Shown in pieces: positions 19,431 to 28,449 of a stretch of 64,000 nt of DNA; within the stretch, counting starts at the first letter, position 1, and each line of letters opens with the position of its first letter. The stretch covers positions 124,001 to 188,000 of the forward strand of contig NZ_JAUSUJ010000005.1 in assembly GCF_030813915.1 (NCBI RefSeq), given 5' to 3'. Made by a program: the position numbers and the translations under genes. Source of the DNA: Rhodoplanes tepidamans (GTDB lineage: Bacteria > Pseudomonadota > Alphaproteobacteria > Rhizobiales > Xanthobacteraceae). The notes under the pieces were generated by a model, which searched no databases, was not told the origin of the DNA, and saw only the letters and a program-made list of their open reading frames with translations.

Positions 19431-21306
19431 CCGCGAGCAGGCGGGTGACGTTGTAGGTGACGAAGGCGGCCGCGTAGGCGAGCGCGATCATGTAGCCGAA
19501 CGACACCGCCATCCAACGCCAGCCGCCGGTCTCGCGGCGGATCACGGCGAGCGTCGAGGCGCATTGGGGCGCGAAGATGTACCAGGCGAGCAGGGCGAGC
19601 GCCGTGGCGAGGCTCCAGCTCTGGGCCAGCGTCGCCCCGATCTTGTCGGCCGCCTCGGCGCCGCCCTCGATGGCGTAGACGGTGCCGAGCGCCGCCACCG
19701 CGACCTCGCGGGCCGCCATGCCGGGCACCAGCGCCACGTTGATGTGCCAGTCGAACCCGATCGGGGCCGTGATCGGCTCCAGCGCCTTGCCGATCCAGGC
19801 GGCGAGGCTGTAGTCGATGGCCGGCTCGGTGGCGCCCTCGGGCGGCCGCGGGAACGAGGCCAGGAACCAGATCAGCACCATCATCGAGAAGATGGTGGTG
19901 CCGGCCCGCTTCAGGAACATCATCGCCTTGGTGTAGAGGCCGATCAGCACGCTCTTGGGGCGCGGCAGCTTGTAGTCCGGCAGCTCGAGCATGAACGGCT
20001 CGGTCGGGTGGTCGCGCCAGAACAGCCGCTTGGCGACGAACGACACCAAGAGCGCGCTGGCGATCCCGATGGCGTAGAGCCCGAACATCACGAGCCCCTG
20101 CAGCGAGAACAGGCCGAGCACCTCCTCGTCCGGCACGAAGGCCGAGATGATCAGCACGTAGACCGGGATGCGGGCCGAGCAGGTCATCAGCGGCGCCACC
20201 AGGATGGTGGTCAGCCGGTCGCGCCGGTTGTCGATCACGCGGGTCGCCATGATACCCGGGATGGCGCAGGCGAAGCTCGACAGCAGCGGGATGAAGGCAC
20301 GCCCGTGCAGGCCCGCACCGCCCATCACGCGATCCATGAGGAACGCGGCGCGTGCGAGGTAACCCAGATCCTCGAGCACCAGGATGAAGAAGAACAGGAT
20401 GACGATCTGCGGCAGGAACACCAGCACGCTGCCGACGCCGGCGATGACGCCGTCCTGGACGAAGCTCTGCAGCAGGCCTTCCGGCAGATAGGCCTGGACC
20501 AGCGCGCCGAGCGCCTCGAAGCCGGCCTTGATGCCCTCCATGGCCGGCTGCGCCCAGGTGAACACCGCCTGGAACATGACGAACAGCACGGCGAGCAGGA
20601 TGACGATGCCGAACACCGGATGCAGCAGCACCGTGTCGAGCCGCCCGGTCAGGGTGTCGGGCCGGCCCGGTGCCTTCACGGCGGCGGCCAGGATGCGGTC
20701 GGCCTCTCGCTGGGTGGCGCGCAGCTCGGACGCCGTCGGCACGGCCCAGGTGCCGGCCGCGGCCTTTGCCGGAGGGGCCGCGATCAGCGCGTCCATGCGG
20801 CCGACCAGGTCCTCGACGCCGCCGCGGCGTACCGCCGTCGAGGTGACGACCGGAATGCCGAGCTCCTCCGACAGCCGGTCGAGGTCGAACTCGAAACCGC
20901 GCTTCCTGGCGATGTCGATCATGTTGAGGGCGAGCATCATGGGCCGCCCGACCTTCTTGAGCTCCAGCACCAGGCGCAGCGCGATGCGCAGGTTGGTGGC
21001 GTCGGCGACGCACAGGAGCATGTCGGGGGCCGACTCGCCGGCGAGCTTGCCGAGCACGGCGTCGCGGGTCACCTGCTCGTCCGGGCTGCGGGCGCGCAGG
21101 GAATAGGTGCCGGGAAGGTCGAGGAGATGGACGCTGCGGCCGGACGGCGTCTGGAACTGGCCCGACTTCCGCTCGACCGTGACGCCCGGATAGTTGGCCA
21201 CCTTCTGGCGGCTGCCGGTCAGGGCGTTGAACAGGGCCGTCTTGCCGCAGTTCGGGTTGCCGACCAGGGCCAGATGCCACGGCCCGACCGGTTCGGCGGC
21301 GCTCAT
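19423..21306 (-). CDS. feoB: Ferrous iron transporter FeoB
   Basis: 627 residues. The N-terminal G domain has G1 [17 protein letters not shown]2-region [11 protein letters not shown]3 DLPGTYSL and G4 NMID. A helical GDI-like segment follows, then a polytopic membrane domain with two Gate repeats (for example [18 protein letters not shown] and [10 protein letters not shown]). It is shorter than E. coli FeoB (773 residues) but within the range of other bacteria. GTP-dependent Fe(II) uptake occurs at the inner membrane. feoA lies 14 bp upstream, so feoA-feoB form an operon. Unlike E. coli, no feoC is seen. Confidence 0.95.
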   Translation of the reverse strand: MSAAEPVGPWHLALVGNPNCGKTALFNALTGSRQKVANYPGVTVERKSGQFQTPSGRSVHLLDLPGTYSLRARSPDEQVTRDAVLGKLAGESAPDMLLCVADATNLRIALRLVLELKKVGRPMMLALNMIDIARKRGFEFDLDRLSEELGIPVVTSTAVRRGGVEDLVGRMDALIAAPPAKAAAGTWAVPTASELRATQREADRILAAAVKAPGRPDTLTGRLDTVLLHPVFGIVILLAVLFVMFQAVFTWAQPAMEGIKAGFEALGALVQAYLPEGLLQSFVQDGVIAGVGSVLVFLPQIVILFFFILVLEDLGYLARAAFLMDRVMGGAGLHGRAFIPLLSSFACAIPGIMATRVIDNRRDRLTTILVAPLMTCSARIPVYVLIISAFVPDEEVLGLFSLQGLVMFGLYAIGIASALLVSFVAKRLFWRDHPTEPFMLELPDYKLPRPKSVLIGLYTKAMMFLKRAGTTIFSMMVLIWFLASFPRPPEGATEPAIDYSLAAWIGKALEPITAPIGFDWHINVALVPGMAAREVAVAALGTVYAIEGGAEAADKIGATLAQSWSLATALALLAWYIFAPQCASTLAVIRRETGGWRWMAVSFGYMIALAYAAAFVTYNVTRLLAAG

Positions 21307-21320
21307 GTCGGAAACCCGGA

Positions 21321-21626
21321 TCAGCTCACCAGGATCGCCATCGCTTCGCGGCGGCGCAGCGCGATGGTCGCGTCGTTGACCCGCACGGCGATCGGATCGC
21401 GGCCGAAAGTCCCCTCGTGCAGGATCTCCACCCGGGCGCCCTCGACGAAACCGAGCTCGAGCAGCCGGCTCTCCAGCTCGCCGGCCGGCAGGCCGGCCGC
21501 GTGCCCGGTGGCGGCGATCGCGTCGATGCGGCCGCAGAAGCCGCGTCGCGCCGTGCCGAGCGGGAGGGGAGATGCCGAGGCCGACAACGCGGCGACGGTC
21601 TGCACGTCCGGAAACACATGAGCCAT
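21321..21626 (-). CDS. feoA: FeoA, SH3-like ferrous iron transport accessory protein
   Basis: 101 residues. The FeoA core shows GFCGRIDAIAATGH, a segment LESRLLELGFVEGARVEILH, and the conserved end DPIAVRVNDATIALRRREA. FeoA is a small cytosolic protein needed for FeoB function. The start at MAHVFPD follows GAGGCG and avoids an N-terminal extension that would begin inside the promoter. The 180-bp region upstream is AT-rich relative to the surroundings. No iron-regulator box was confidently recognised. Confidence 0.9.
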   Translation of the reverse strand: MAHVFPDVQTVAALSASASPLPLGTARRGFCGRIDAIAATGHAAGLPAGELESRLLELGFVEGARVEILHEGTFGRDPIAVRVNDATIALRRREAMAILVS

Positions 21627-21810
21627 GAGGACGCCTCGGTTCTGAAATCGCAACTGCGAACCAATGTCAGGTTGTCTTGGAGCGGGCCCTCGGAGTCAAG
21701 AAAATATCTACGAAACGTCAGTAAGTTAGAAAGCTTGCAAAGTAGCCGGGCGGCGCGACGGGGACGGGGCGACGCGGGCGCAGTCCGCCCGGACTAGTGC
21801 CGCGCCGCCG

Positions 21811-23538
21811 TCAGGCCGGCGAAGCCTCGGGACGGGCGCGGGCGCGCAGCCGGTTGACGGTGTCCTGCGCCTCCTCGGCGGAAACGCCCAGGCGCTGCAG
21901 GGCGAAGTCCGACATGCCGAAGGCGATCTCCCGCTCGCCCATGACGGCGAGCCCGACCCCGGCATCGGCGAGATAGAGGGCCTCGGCATCCGAATGGGTG
22001 CGCACCACCGTCTCGATCGTCGGGTTGAGGGCGCGGGCGAGCGCGATCACCCGGCGAGCGTGGAACGCATCGGGCAGCGCCACCACGATCAGCCGGGCCA
22101 GTTCCGGAAAGGTGGCGCCGAGAACCTCGGGACGGCTGGCGTCCCCGTAGACCACGGGGGTGCCCTCGTCGCGCAGCCGCTCGGCCAGCCGACGGTCGGA
22201 TTCGACCACCACGAAATCGAGGCCGTGCCGGCGCAAGGCGGTCGCGACGGTCGAGCCGACCCGCCCGTGCCCGACCAGGATGGCGTGATCGACGAGCATG
22301 CCCGGCCGTGACGTGAACGACAGGAGCTCGTGATCGCGCCAGCGGACCACCGCGGGCCGCTCGCCGAGCCAAGCCGCGACCCTCAGGGCGATCGGAAACA
22401 TCAGCGGGTTGAGCATGATGGCGACCAGCGCCGCAGCCAGCACGAGGTCGCGGCCGATGCCGGGCAGGAGCCCGTGGCGAACCGCGAGGTCGGACAGGAT
22501 GAAGGAGAACTCGCCGATCTGGGCGAAGGTCGCACCGACCACGCCGGCCGTTTCCGGGCTCGCCCGCAGGACCAGCAGGATCGCCATGGTGACGAGCCCG
22601 GTGCCGACCCCGATGGTGACCACGAGGGTGGCGATCTCGAGCGGCATGCGCACGATCGTCGCCGGGTCGAACAGCATGCCGGCCGAAACGAAGAACAGCA
22701 CGGCGAAGACGTGCTGCATGGGCAGCGCCTCGGCGGCGGCGTGATGGTTGAGGTCGCTCTCGCCCAGCACCACGCCGGCGAAGAAGGCGGCGAGCGCCAG
22801 CGAGATGCCGAACAGCAGCGACGCTCCCCAGGCGATGCCGAGCGCGATCACCACCACGGCGAGGGTGAACAGCTCGCGCGAGCCGAGCCGCGCCACGTAG
22901 CCGAGCAGCGCCGGGATCGCCCGCCGGCCGACCACCAGGATGATGACGACGAAGCCGACGAGCTGCAGCACGGCCCGGCCGAGCTCGACCGCGAAGTCGC
23001 CGGCCGTGGCGGCACCCGAGCCGAGCGCCGGAATCAGCACCAGCGCCAGGATCACCACCATGTCCTGGACGACCAGCCAGCCGAGCGCCATGCGGCCGGC
23101 CGGCGCAGTGAGCTGGCCGCGCTGGTCGAGCGCCCGGGTCGCCACCGCCGTCGAGGCGATGGCGAGCGACAGGCCGACGATGACGGACGCGACCGGATCG
23201 AGGCCGAGGACCCAGGCGGCCACCGCCCAGCCGATCGCGGTCGAGGCGGCGATCTGGACCAGGGCCCCCGGCACCGCCGTGGTGCGCACCGCCAGGAGGT
23301 CGCGGAAGGAGAAATGCAACCCCACGCCGAACAGCAGCAGCGCGACCCCGATCTCGGCCAGCTCGTTGGCGATCGCCTGGTCGGCGATGAACCCCGGCGT
23401 GAACGGCCCGACCACGATGCCGGCGACCAGATAGCCGAGCATCGGCGGCAGACGTATTGCACGGGCCACGACGCCGCCCAGGAAGGCGATCGTCAGGCTG
23501 ACCACCAGGGTCGACAGCAATCCTCCGTGTCCGATCAT
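21811..23538 (-). CDS. Cation:proton antiporter of the CPA2 family with RCK domain (KefB/YbaL-like)
   Basis: 575 residues. Ten to twelve helices begin with LLSTLVVSLTIAFLGGVVAR and contain the CPA2 segment RLPPMLGYLVAGIVVGPFTP. A cytosolic Rossmann RCK_N domain starts at HAILVGHGRVGSTVATALR and ends before a short Arg-rich tail. Resemblance to YbaL and KefB suggests K+/H+ exchange controlled by nucleotide binding. No KefF-like ancillary gene is next to it. A tandem repeat array lies 53 bp upstream of the start. Confidence 0.87.
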   Translation of the reverse strand: MIGHGGLLSTLVVSLTIAFLGGVVARAIRLPPMLGYLVAGIVVGPFTPGFIADQAIANELAEIGVALLLFGVGLHFSFRDLLAVRTTAVPGALVQIAASTAIGWAVAAWVLGLDPVASVIVGLSLAIASTAVATRALDQRGQLTAPAGRMALGWLVVQDMVVILALVLIPALGSGAATAGDFAVELGRAVLQLVGFVVIILVVGRRAIPALLGYVARLGSRELFTLAVVVIALGIAWGASLLFGISLALAAFFAGVVLGESDLNHHAAAEALPMQHVFAVLFFVSAGMLFDPATIVRMPLEIATLVVTIGVGTGLVTMAILLVLRASPETAGVVGATFAQIGEFSFILSDLAVRHGLLPGIGRDLVLAAALVAIMLNPLMFPIALRVAAWLGERPAVVRWRDHELLSFTSRPGMLVDHAILVGHGRVGSTVATALRRHGLDFVVVESDRRLAERLRDEGTPVVYGDASRPEVLGATFPELARLIVVALPDAFHARRVIALARALNPTIETVVRTHSDAEALYLADAGVGLAVMGEREIAFGMSDFALQRLGVSAEEAQDTVNRLRARARPEASPA

Positions 23539-23590
23539 GAGTGTCCGATCACGACGTATCCGATCATGCGGGCCCGGCCGCCGGTGCCAC

Positions 23591-23649
23591 GATCATGGTC
23601 CATGATCATGGTCCATGATCATGGTCCAGGTCATGGTCCAGGTCATGGA
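23591..23649. repeat. Short tandem repeat with internal 12-bp palindromes
   Basis: GATCATGGTCCAT repeats three times (13-bp period, 23591-23629) and decays into 12-bp GGTCATGGTCCA units to 23649. The perfect palindrome CCATGATCATGG occurs twice (23600-23611, 23613-23624). It is in the 565-bp gap 23539-24103 between the divergent antiporter and cyanate operon, which contains no gene. Confidence 0.75.
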
Positions 23650-23979
23650 CGCGCGGCGCCGACCGCCCGGGGTGGTTGCGACCTCCCGTCACGCGGCGGC
23701 ACGGCGGCTCAGGATAAGGTGGAATCGGTAGGCAGAATCTTGCGGCAGCGCATTTTTTCGGCGGTGCCGGTGCCCGCGGCGTCCGCCGGAACGGTCCGGC
23801 GCCGCCTGCGGGGTTTTGCGAAGGGAACAAACCACGGAAATCGTTCACGGAACTCTGTTCGTGCTTCGTTGCGCCGGCGCTGCCATCCGAAACGTCAGCC
23901 GGCGGGGCGACGCGCCTGCACGAAGACGTGCGCATGCGCCTGCCGCGCCAGGGGTCAGCCGCGCCCGCTTTCTAGGCAT

Positions 23980-24000
23980 TGCATACACCAACTGCATACA
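23980..24000 (+). promoter_or_regulatory. Candidate operator: direct repeat TGCATACA, 13-bp spacing
   Basis: TGCATACA occurs at 23980-23987 and 23993-24000, about 40 bp upstream of the sigma-54 -24 element, which is a position used by activators or repressors. It does not clearly match an NtrC site; the binder is unknown. Confidence 0.4.
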
Positions 24001-24040
24001 ACCGGCCGGTGCCAGCATCGGAATTCGTCGCGCCACTTTT

Positions 24041-24056
24041 TGGCACATGCCTTGCA
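24041..24056 (+). promoter_or_regulatory. Sigma-54 (RpoN) promoter of the cyanate/nitrate operon
   Basis: TGGCACATGCCTTGCA matches the -24/-12 consensus TGGCAC-N5-TTGCA, with the invariant GG (24042-43) and GC (24054-55) exactly 12 bp apart. The predicted start is near 24067, about 37 bp before the ATG of the binding-protein gene, which has GGAG as ribosome site at 24093. RpoN control fits nitrogen-limited expression of cyanate assimilation. Confidence 0.82.
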
Positions 24057-24103
24057 AAACCGCTCCACGGCCCGCCGGCCCGGCGGCGACACGGAGTGCC
24101 CTC

Positions 24104-25498
24104 ATGTCGATTTTCGACGATCCCTTTCGAAGCGATCGCCGGCTGACGTCCGGCTGCGCCTGCGGTCGCCATGCGAGCCAGACCGAGCACGACCAGGCCG
24201 TCCGGGCGGAAGCGCTGCAGATGCAGCAGGCCGCCGCGGCCGCGGAGGAGGAGCGCTACAAGGGCGTGGTCGCCTCCGCCGTGATGCGGGCGATGTTCCC
24301 CAAGGACGCGGCCCGCCGCGCCTTCCTGAAGTCGGTCGGCGCCTCGACGGCGGTCGCCGCGCTGTCGCAGTTCTTCCCGCTCGGCACCGCGACCGAGGTG
24401 TTCGCGCAAGGCGCGGGCGCGCTGGAGAAGAAGGACCTGAAGGTCGGCTTCATCCCGATCACCTGCGCCACCCCGATCATCATGGCGCATCCGATGGGCT
24501 TCTACGCGAAGCACGGGCTGAACGTCGAGGTGGTGAAGACGGCCGGCTGGGCCGTGGTACGCGACAAGACGCTCAACAAGGAATACGACGCCGCCCACAT
24601 GCTGTCGCCGATGCCGCTCGCCATCACGCTCGGCGCCGGCTCCAATCCGATTCCCTACACCATGCCGGCGGTGGAGAACATCAACGGCCAGGCGATCACG
24701 CTGGCCATCAAGCACAAGGACAAGCGCGATCCGAAGTCGTGGAAGGGCTTCAAGTTCGCGGTGCCGTTCGACTACTCGATGCACAACTACCTGCTGCGCT
24801 ACTACGTGGCGGAGCACGGGCTCGACCCCGACCAGGACATCCAGATCCGCGCCGTGCCGCCGCCCGAGATGGTGGCCAACCTGCGCGCCGACAACATCGA
24901 TGGCTTCCTCGCCCCCGACCCGGTGAACCAGCGCGCCGTCTACGACGGCGTCGGCTTCATTCACGTGCTGTCGAAGGACATCTGGGACCGCCATCCCTGC
25001 TGCGCCTTCGCCGCCTCGAAGGAGTTCGTGACGACCGCGCCGAACACCTATGCGGCGCTGCTGAAGGCCATCATCGACGCCACCGCCTACGCCACCAAGG
25101 CCGAGAACCGCAAGGCGATCGCCGAGGCGATCGCGCCGGCCAACTATCTCAACCAGCCCGTCACCGTGGTCGAGCAGGTGCTCACCGGCACGTTCGCCGA
25201 CGGGCTCGGCAACGTGAGGAAGGTGCCGGACCGGATCGACTTCGATCCGTTCCCGTGGGAATCCTTCGCGGTGTGGATCCTCACCCAGATGAAGCGCTGG
25301 GGCCAGATCAAGGGCGACGTCGACTACAAGGCGGTGGCCAGCCAGGTGTTCCTGGCGACCGACACGGCCCGCCTGATGAAGGAGGTCGGGCTGACGCCGC
25401 CGACCGCCACGACCAAGAGCTTCTCGGTGATGGGCAAGACCTTCGATCCGGCCAAGCCCGAGGAGTACGTGGCGAGCTTCAAGATCAAGCGGGCGTAA
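24104..25498 (+). CDS. Cyanate/nitrate ABC transporter substrate-binding protein (NrtA/CynA family)
   Basis: 464 residues. The unusual N-terminus of about 70 residues (with SGCACGRH near residue 20) precedes a twin-arginine signal, RRAFLKSVGASTAVAAL (from residue 71). It then continues as the NrtA/CmpA/CynA fold: LKVGFIPITCATPIIMAHPM, NIDGFLAPDPVNQRA. It should bind the anion in the periplasm and feed the permease/ATPase encoded next. The cyanase gene at the end of the operon makes cyanate the favoured substrate; nitrate or nitrite cannot be excluded. The long N-terminus containing the Tat signal is shared by NrtA-like proteins. Confidence 0.87.
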   Translation: MSIFDDPFRSDRRLTSGCACGRHASQTEHDQAVRAEALQMQQAAAAAEEERYKGVVASAVMRAMFPKDAARRAFLKSVGASTAVAALSQFFPLGTATEVFAQGAGALEKKDLKVGFIPITCATPIIMAHPMGFYAKHGLNVEVVKTAGWAVVRDKTLNKEYDAAHMLSPMPLAITLGAGSNPIPYTMPAVENINGQAITLAIKHKDKRDPKSWKGFKFAVPFDYSMHNYLLRYYVAEHGLDPDQDIQIRAVPPPEMVANLRADNIDGFLAPDPVNQRAVYDGVGFIHVLSKDIWDRHPCCAFAASKEFVTTAPNTYAALLKAIIDATAYATKAENRKAIAEAIAPANYLNQPVTVVEQVLTGTFADGLGNVRKVPDRIDFDPFPWESFAVWILTQMKRWGQIKGDVDYKAVASQVFLATDTARLMKEVGLTPPTATTKSFSVMGKTFDPAKPEEYVASFKIKRA

Positions 25499-25525
25499 CA
25501 ACCGGCGGGGCTCCCAATCCGGCCC

Positions 25526-25616
25526 GTCATGGCCGGGCTCGTCCCGGCCAGCCACGTCGCTTTCTCGGCGTCGACCCGAGGCATGGATGCCCGCGACGAG
25601 CGCGGGCATGACGGCT
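25526..25616. repeat. Palindromic repeat, gap 1 of the cyanate operon
   Basis: GTCATGGCCGGGCTCGTCCC at the left is mirrored by GCCCGCGACGAGCGCGGGCATGAC at the right, with GGCATGGATG between. It is one of three related copies, one in each gap of this operon. Confidence 0.8.
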
Positions 25617-25668
25617 CGGAGAGCGGCGCCGCTTCCATCAAGCGCCGAAGTCCCTTTCAGGAGCTCGG

Positions 25669-26508
25669 ATGACCCGTTCCCTCACCTTCCGTGCGGCGAT
25701 CGTCTCTATCCTGCTGTTCGCCGCCTTCGTGCTGGTGTGGCACCTGGCGACGCGCGGCTCGGGCGCGACGGTCGCGATGGATCCCGAATACGCCAAGCTG
25801 ATGGGTGCAACCGCGACGACCGGCAAGTCGGCGATGCCGGGACCGCTCGACGTCGGCGCCACCGTGTGGGGTCACCTGAAGGATCCGTTCTACGACCGCG
25901 GCACCAACGACAAGGGGCTGGGCATCCAGCTCGGCTGGTCGATCCTGCGGGTGACGATCGGCTATCTGCTGGCCGTGCTGGTGGCGATCCCGATCGGTTT
26001 CCTGATCGGCATGTCGCCGCTGATGAGCAAGGCACTCGATCCCTTCATTCAGGTGCTCAAGCCGATCTCGCCGCTCGCCTGGATGCCGCTCGCGCTCTAC
26101 ACCATCAAGGACTCGGGTCTGTCGGCCGTGTTCGTCATCTTCATCTGCTCGCTATGGCCGATGCTGGTGAACACCGCCTTCGGCGTCGCCTCGGTCCGCA
26201 AGGAATGGATCAACGTCGCCCGCACGCTCGAGGTCGGCACCCTGCGCCGCATCTTCACGGTGCTGCTGCCCGCCGCGGCGCCGACGATCCTGACCGGCAT
26301 GCGCATCTCGATCGGCATCGCATGGCTCGTCATCGTCGCGGCCGAGATGCTGGTCGGCGGCACCGGCATCGGCTACTTCGTCTGGAACGAGTGGAACAAC
26401 CTCTCCATCACCAACGTCATCACGGCCATCCTGGTCATCGGCGTCGTCGGCATGATCCTCGATCAGCTCCTCGCCCGCGCCACCCGCGCCGTCACGTTCC
26501 CGGAGTGA
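25669..26508 (+). CDS. Cyanate/nitrate ABC transporter permease (NrtB/CynB family)
   Basis: 279 residues with about six membrane helices. The N-terminal helix is ILLFAAFVLVWHLA. The binding-protein-dependent permease region includes PISPLAWMPLALYTIKDSG and the EAA-type cytoplasmic loop (ARTLEVGTLRRIFTVLLPAA), which docks to the ATPase. It belongs to the NitT/TauT branch. It is the second gene of the operon, following a palindromic repeat. Confidence 0.88.
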   Translation: MTRSLTFRAAIVSILLFAAFVLVWHLATRGSGATVAMDPEYAKLMGATATTGKSAMPGPLDVGATVWGHLKDPFYDRGTNDKGLGIQLGWSILRVTIGYLLAVLVAIPIGFLIGMSPLMSKALDPFIQVLKPISPLAWMPLALYTIKDSGLSAVFVIFICSLWPMLVNTAFGVASVRKEWINVARTLEVGTLRRIFTVLLPAAAPTILTGMRISIGIAWLVIVAAEMLVGGTGIGYFVWNEWNNLSITNVITAILVIGVVGMILDQLLARATRAVTFPE

Positions 26509-26541
26509 AGGGGATGCCGCTCAGCCATTCGTCCATTGCTC

Positions 26542-26631
26542 GTCGTGGCCGGGCTCGTCCCGGCCATCCACGCCTTCCTTTCAGCGCCCGCATCGAGACG
26601 TGGATGCCCGCGACGAGCGCGGACATGACGG
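26542..26631. repeat. Palindromic repeat, gap 2 of the cyanate operon
   Basis: GTCGTGGCCGGGCTCGTCCC and an inverted TGGATGCCCGCGACGAGCGC form the arms. It is closely related to the copies at 25526 and 27534. Confidence 0.8.
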
Positions 26632-26650
26632 CAGAGAGCATGGCCAGCCC

Positions 26651-27580
26651 ATGACCGACAAGTTCATCTCCATCGAAGGCATCTCCAAGCGCTTCCCGGC
26701 GGCGGGGGGCGGCACCACGACGGTGTTCGAGGATCTGTGGCTCGGCATGGAGCGCGGCACCTTCACCTGCGTGATCGGGCACTCGGGCTGCGGCAAGACG
26801 ACCGTCCTCAACGTGCTGGCCGGGCTCGACCGGCCGAGCGACGGCGCCGTCATCGTCGACAACCAGTCGATCGAGGGCCCGAGCCTCGACCGCGCCGTGA
26901 TCTTCCAGAGCCACGCGCTGCTGCCGTGGCTCACCGTGATGGGCAACGTCGCCTATGCGGTGGCGTCGAAATGGCGGCGCTGGTCGCGCGCCCAGGTCGA
27001 GGAGCACGCCCAGAGATTCATCGCCCTGGTCGGACTGTCGGGGGCCGAGCGAAAGCGTCCGGCGGAGCTCTCCGGCGGAATGAAGCAGCGCGTCGGCATC
27101 GCCCGCGCGCTGTCGATCGAGCCGAAGATCCTGCTGATGGACGAGCCGTTCTCGGCGCTCGACGCGCTCACCCGCGGGACCCTGCAGGACGAGGTGCGGC
27201 GCATCTGCCAGGAGACCGGTCAGACCGTGTTCATGATCACCCACGACGTCGACGAGGCGATCTATCTGGCCGACCGCATCGTGCTGATGACCAACGGCCC
27301 GCAAGCCGTGCTGGCCGAGATCGTCGACAACCCGCTGCCCGCCGACCGCGCCCGCGACGACGTCCACAAGCATCCGCTCTACTACGCGGTGCGCAACCAC
27401 GTCGTCGATTTCCTGGTGACACGCTCGAAGAGCTACACTGACGCCGACAAGGCGGCGCTCGACCGCCGCAATCCGCCGATCGTCCGCCCAGGCGCGCCGG
27501 AGCCGGCGATCGTCAGCGGCGAGTCCGCATCGCCGTCATGGCCGGGCTTGTCCCGGCCATCCACTTCCCACGCCGGCTGA
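26651..27580 (+). CDS. Cyanate/nitrate ABC transporter ATP-binding protein (NrtD/CynD family)
   Basis: 309 residues. Walker A is IGHSGCGKTT, Q-loop region FQSHALLPWLTV, signature LSGGMKQR, Walker B ILLMDEPFSALD, switch ITHDVDEA, all intact. It energises the permease next door. The MTDKFISIEG start is chosen because the longer frame would begin in the upstream palindromic repeat. The last ~16 residues (SPSWPGLSRPSTSHAG) are encoded by the left arm of the following repeat, so the natural C-terminus has been overwritten or extended by the repeat. Confidence 0.9.
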   Translation: MTDKFISIEGISKRFPAAGGGTTTVFEDLWLGMERGTFTCVIGHSGCGKTTVLNVLAGLDRPSDGAVIVDNQSIEGPSLDRAVIFQSHALLPWLTVMGNVAYAVASKWRRWSRAQVEEHAQRFIALVGLSGAERKRPAELSGGMKQRVGIARALSIEPKILLMDEPFSALDALTRGTLQDEVRRICQETGQTVFMITHDVDEAIYLADRIVLMTNGPQAVLAEIVDNPLPADRARDDVHKHPLYYAVRNHVVDFLVTRSKSYTDADKAALDRRNPPIVRPGAPEPAIVSGESASPSWPGLSRPSTSHAG

Positions 27581-27622
27581 CGGACGCAAGACGTGGATGG
27601 CCGGCACGAGGCCGGCCATGAC
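27534..27622. repeat. Palindromic repeat, gap 3; overlaps the 3' end of the ATPase gene
   Basis: GTCATGGCCGGGCTTGTCCC (from 27534) is mirrored by GGCACGAGGCCGGCCATGAC ending at 27622, with TGGATGG between. Its first ~47 bp lie inside the ATPase reading frame. Confidence 0.82.
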
Positions 27623-27662
27623 ACAGACCGTTTTCAGATCACCATCTCGAAGGAGACCCGTC

Positions 27663-28151
27663 ATGATCCGTGCCGACCTCACCGAGAAGCTCCTCGACAT
27701 CAAGCGCGAGAAGGGCTGGACCTGGAAGTACATCTGCGACGAGATCGGCGGCTTCTCGCCGGTGCTGATCGTCGGGGCGCTGCTCGGCCAGCACAAGCTG
27801 ACCAAGCCGCAGGCCGCCAAGGCGGGCGAGCTGTTCGGCCTCGACAAGGCCGAGACCGCGATGCTCAACGAGGTGCCGATGCGCGGCGCCGACGCCGTGA
27901 TACCGCCGACCGACCCGCTGATCTACCGCTTCTACGAGCTCGTGATGGTCAACGGGCCGGCCTGGAAGGCGCTGATCGAGGAGGAGTTCGGCGACGGCAT
28001 CATGTCGGCGATCGACTTCGACATGGTGATGGAGCGCCAGCCCGACCCGAAGGGCGACCGCGTCAAGATCTCGATGTCGGGCAAGTTCCTGCCCTACAAG
28101 TACTACGGCGCCACCGGCAACGTCCCGGCCTACGGCTTCAAGGAGGAATAG
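27663..28151 (+). CDS. cynS: Cyanase (cyanate hydratase)
   Basis: 162 residues; the family is typically about 156. The catalytic triad of E. coli CynS (Arg96, Glu99, Ser122) is present with correct spacing as Arg89, Glu92 (IYRFYELV) and Ser115 (GIMSAIDF). The C-terminal segment with GKFLPYKYYGA is conserved. It converts cyanate plus bicarbonate to ammonia and CO2 (via carbamate) as a cytosolic decamer. It closes a transporter-cyanase operon that allows cyanate to serve as a nitrogen source and be detoxified. An AAGGAG ribosome site precedes the ATG at 27663. Confidence 0.96.
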   Translation: MIRADLTEKLLDIKREKGWTWKYICDEIGGFSPVLIVGALLGQHKLTKPQAAKAGELFGLDKAETAMLNEVPMRGADAVIPPTDPLIYRFYELVMVNGPAWKALIEEEFGDGIMSAIDFDMVMERQPDPKGDRVKISMSGKFLPYKYYGATGNVPAYGFKEE

Positions 28152-28162
28152 GCGCGTCGTGT

Positions 28163-28196
28163 GCCATCGTGCACGGGTCCGCCCGTGCACGATGGC
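28163..28196 (+). terminator. Strong hairpin after cynS
   Basis: A perfect 15-bp inverted repeat (arms GCCATCGTGCACGGG and CCCGTGCACGATGGC) with a 4-nt loop starts 11 bp after the cynS stop. There is no clear T-run, so it may be a Rho-independent-like terminator of GC-rich type or an mRNA-stabilising hairpin. No gene lies between it and 28450. Confidence 0.7.
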
Positions 28197-28449
28197 TTAG
28201 ACATGAATGTCCGGCTCGGCATCCTGTGCGGGAGCGGCGTCTCGCCGACGCTCCCCGGGCCCGGTCGACCGCAGCGACCGGCCGTGACGGCCTGGAGAGA
28301 ACCGCAGCGCACACCGACCGCGATCTCGGCCGGCGCGATCTCGCGCCGTGCGGGTCGAGCCCACCCAGGTCGACCGTCGGCCGCCTGAAACAACCGTCTT
28401 GCCCCGTACAAGAGCGGCAAGCACTTTTCACAGGCACGCGGACATCGAT

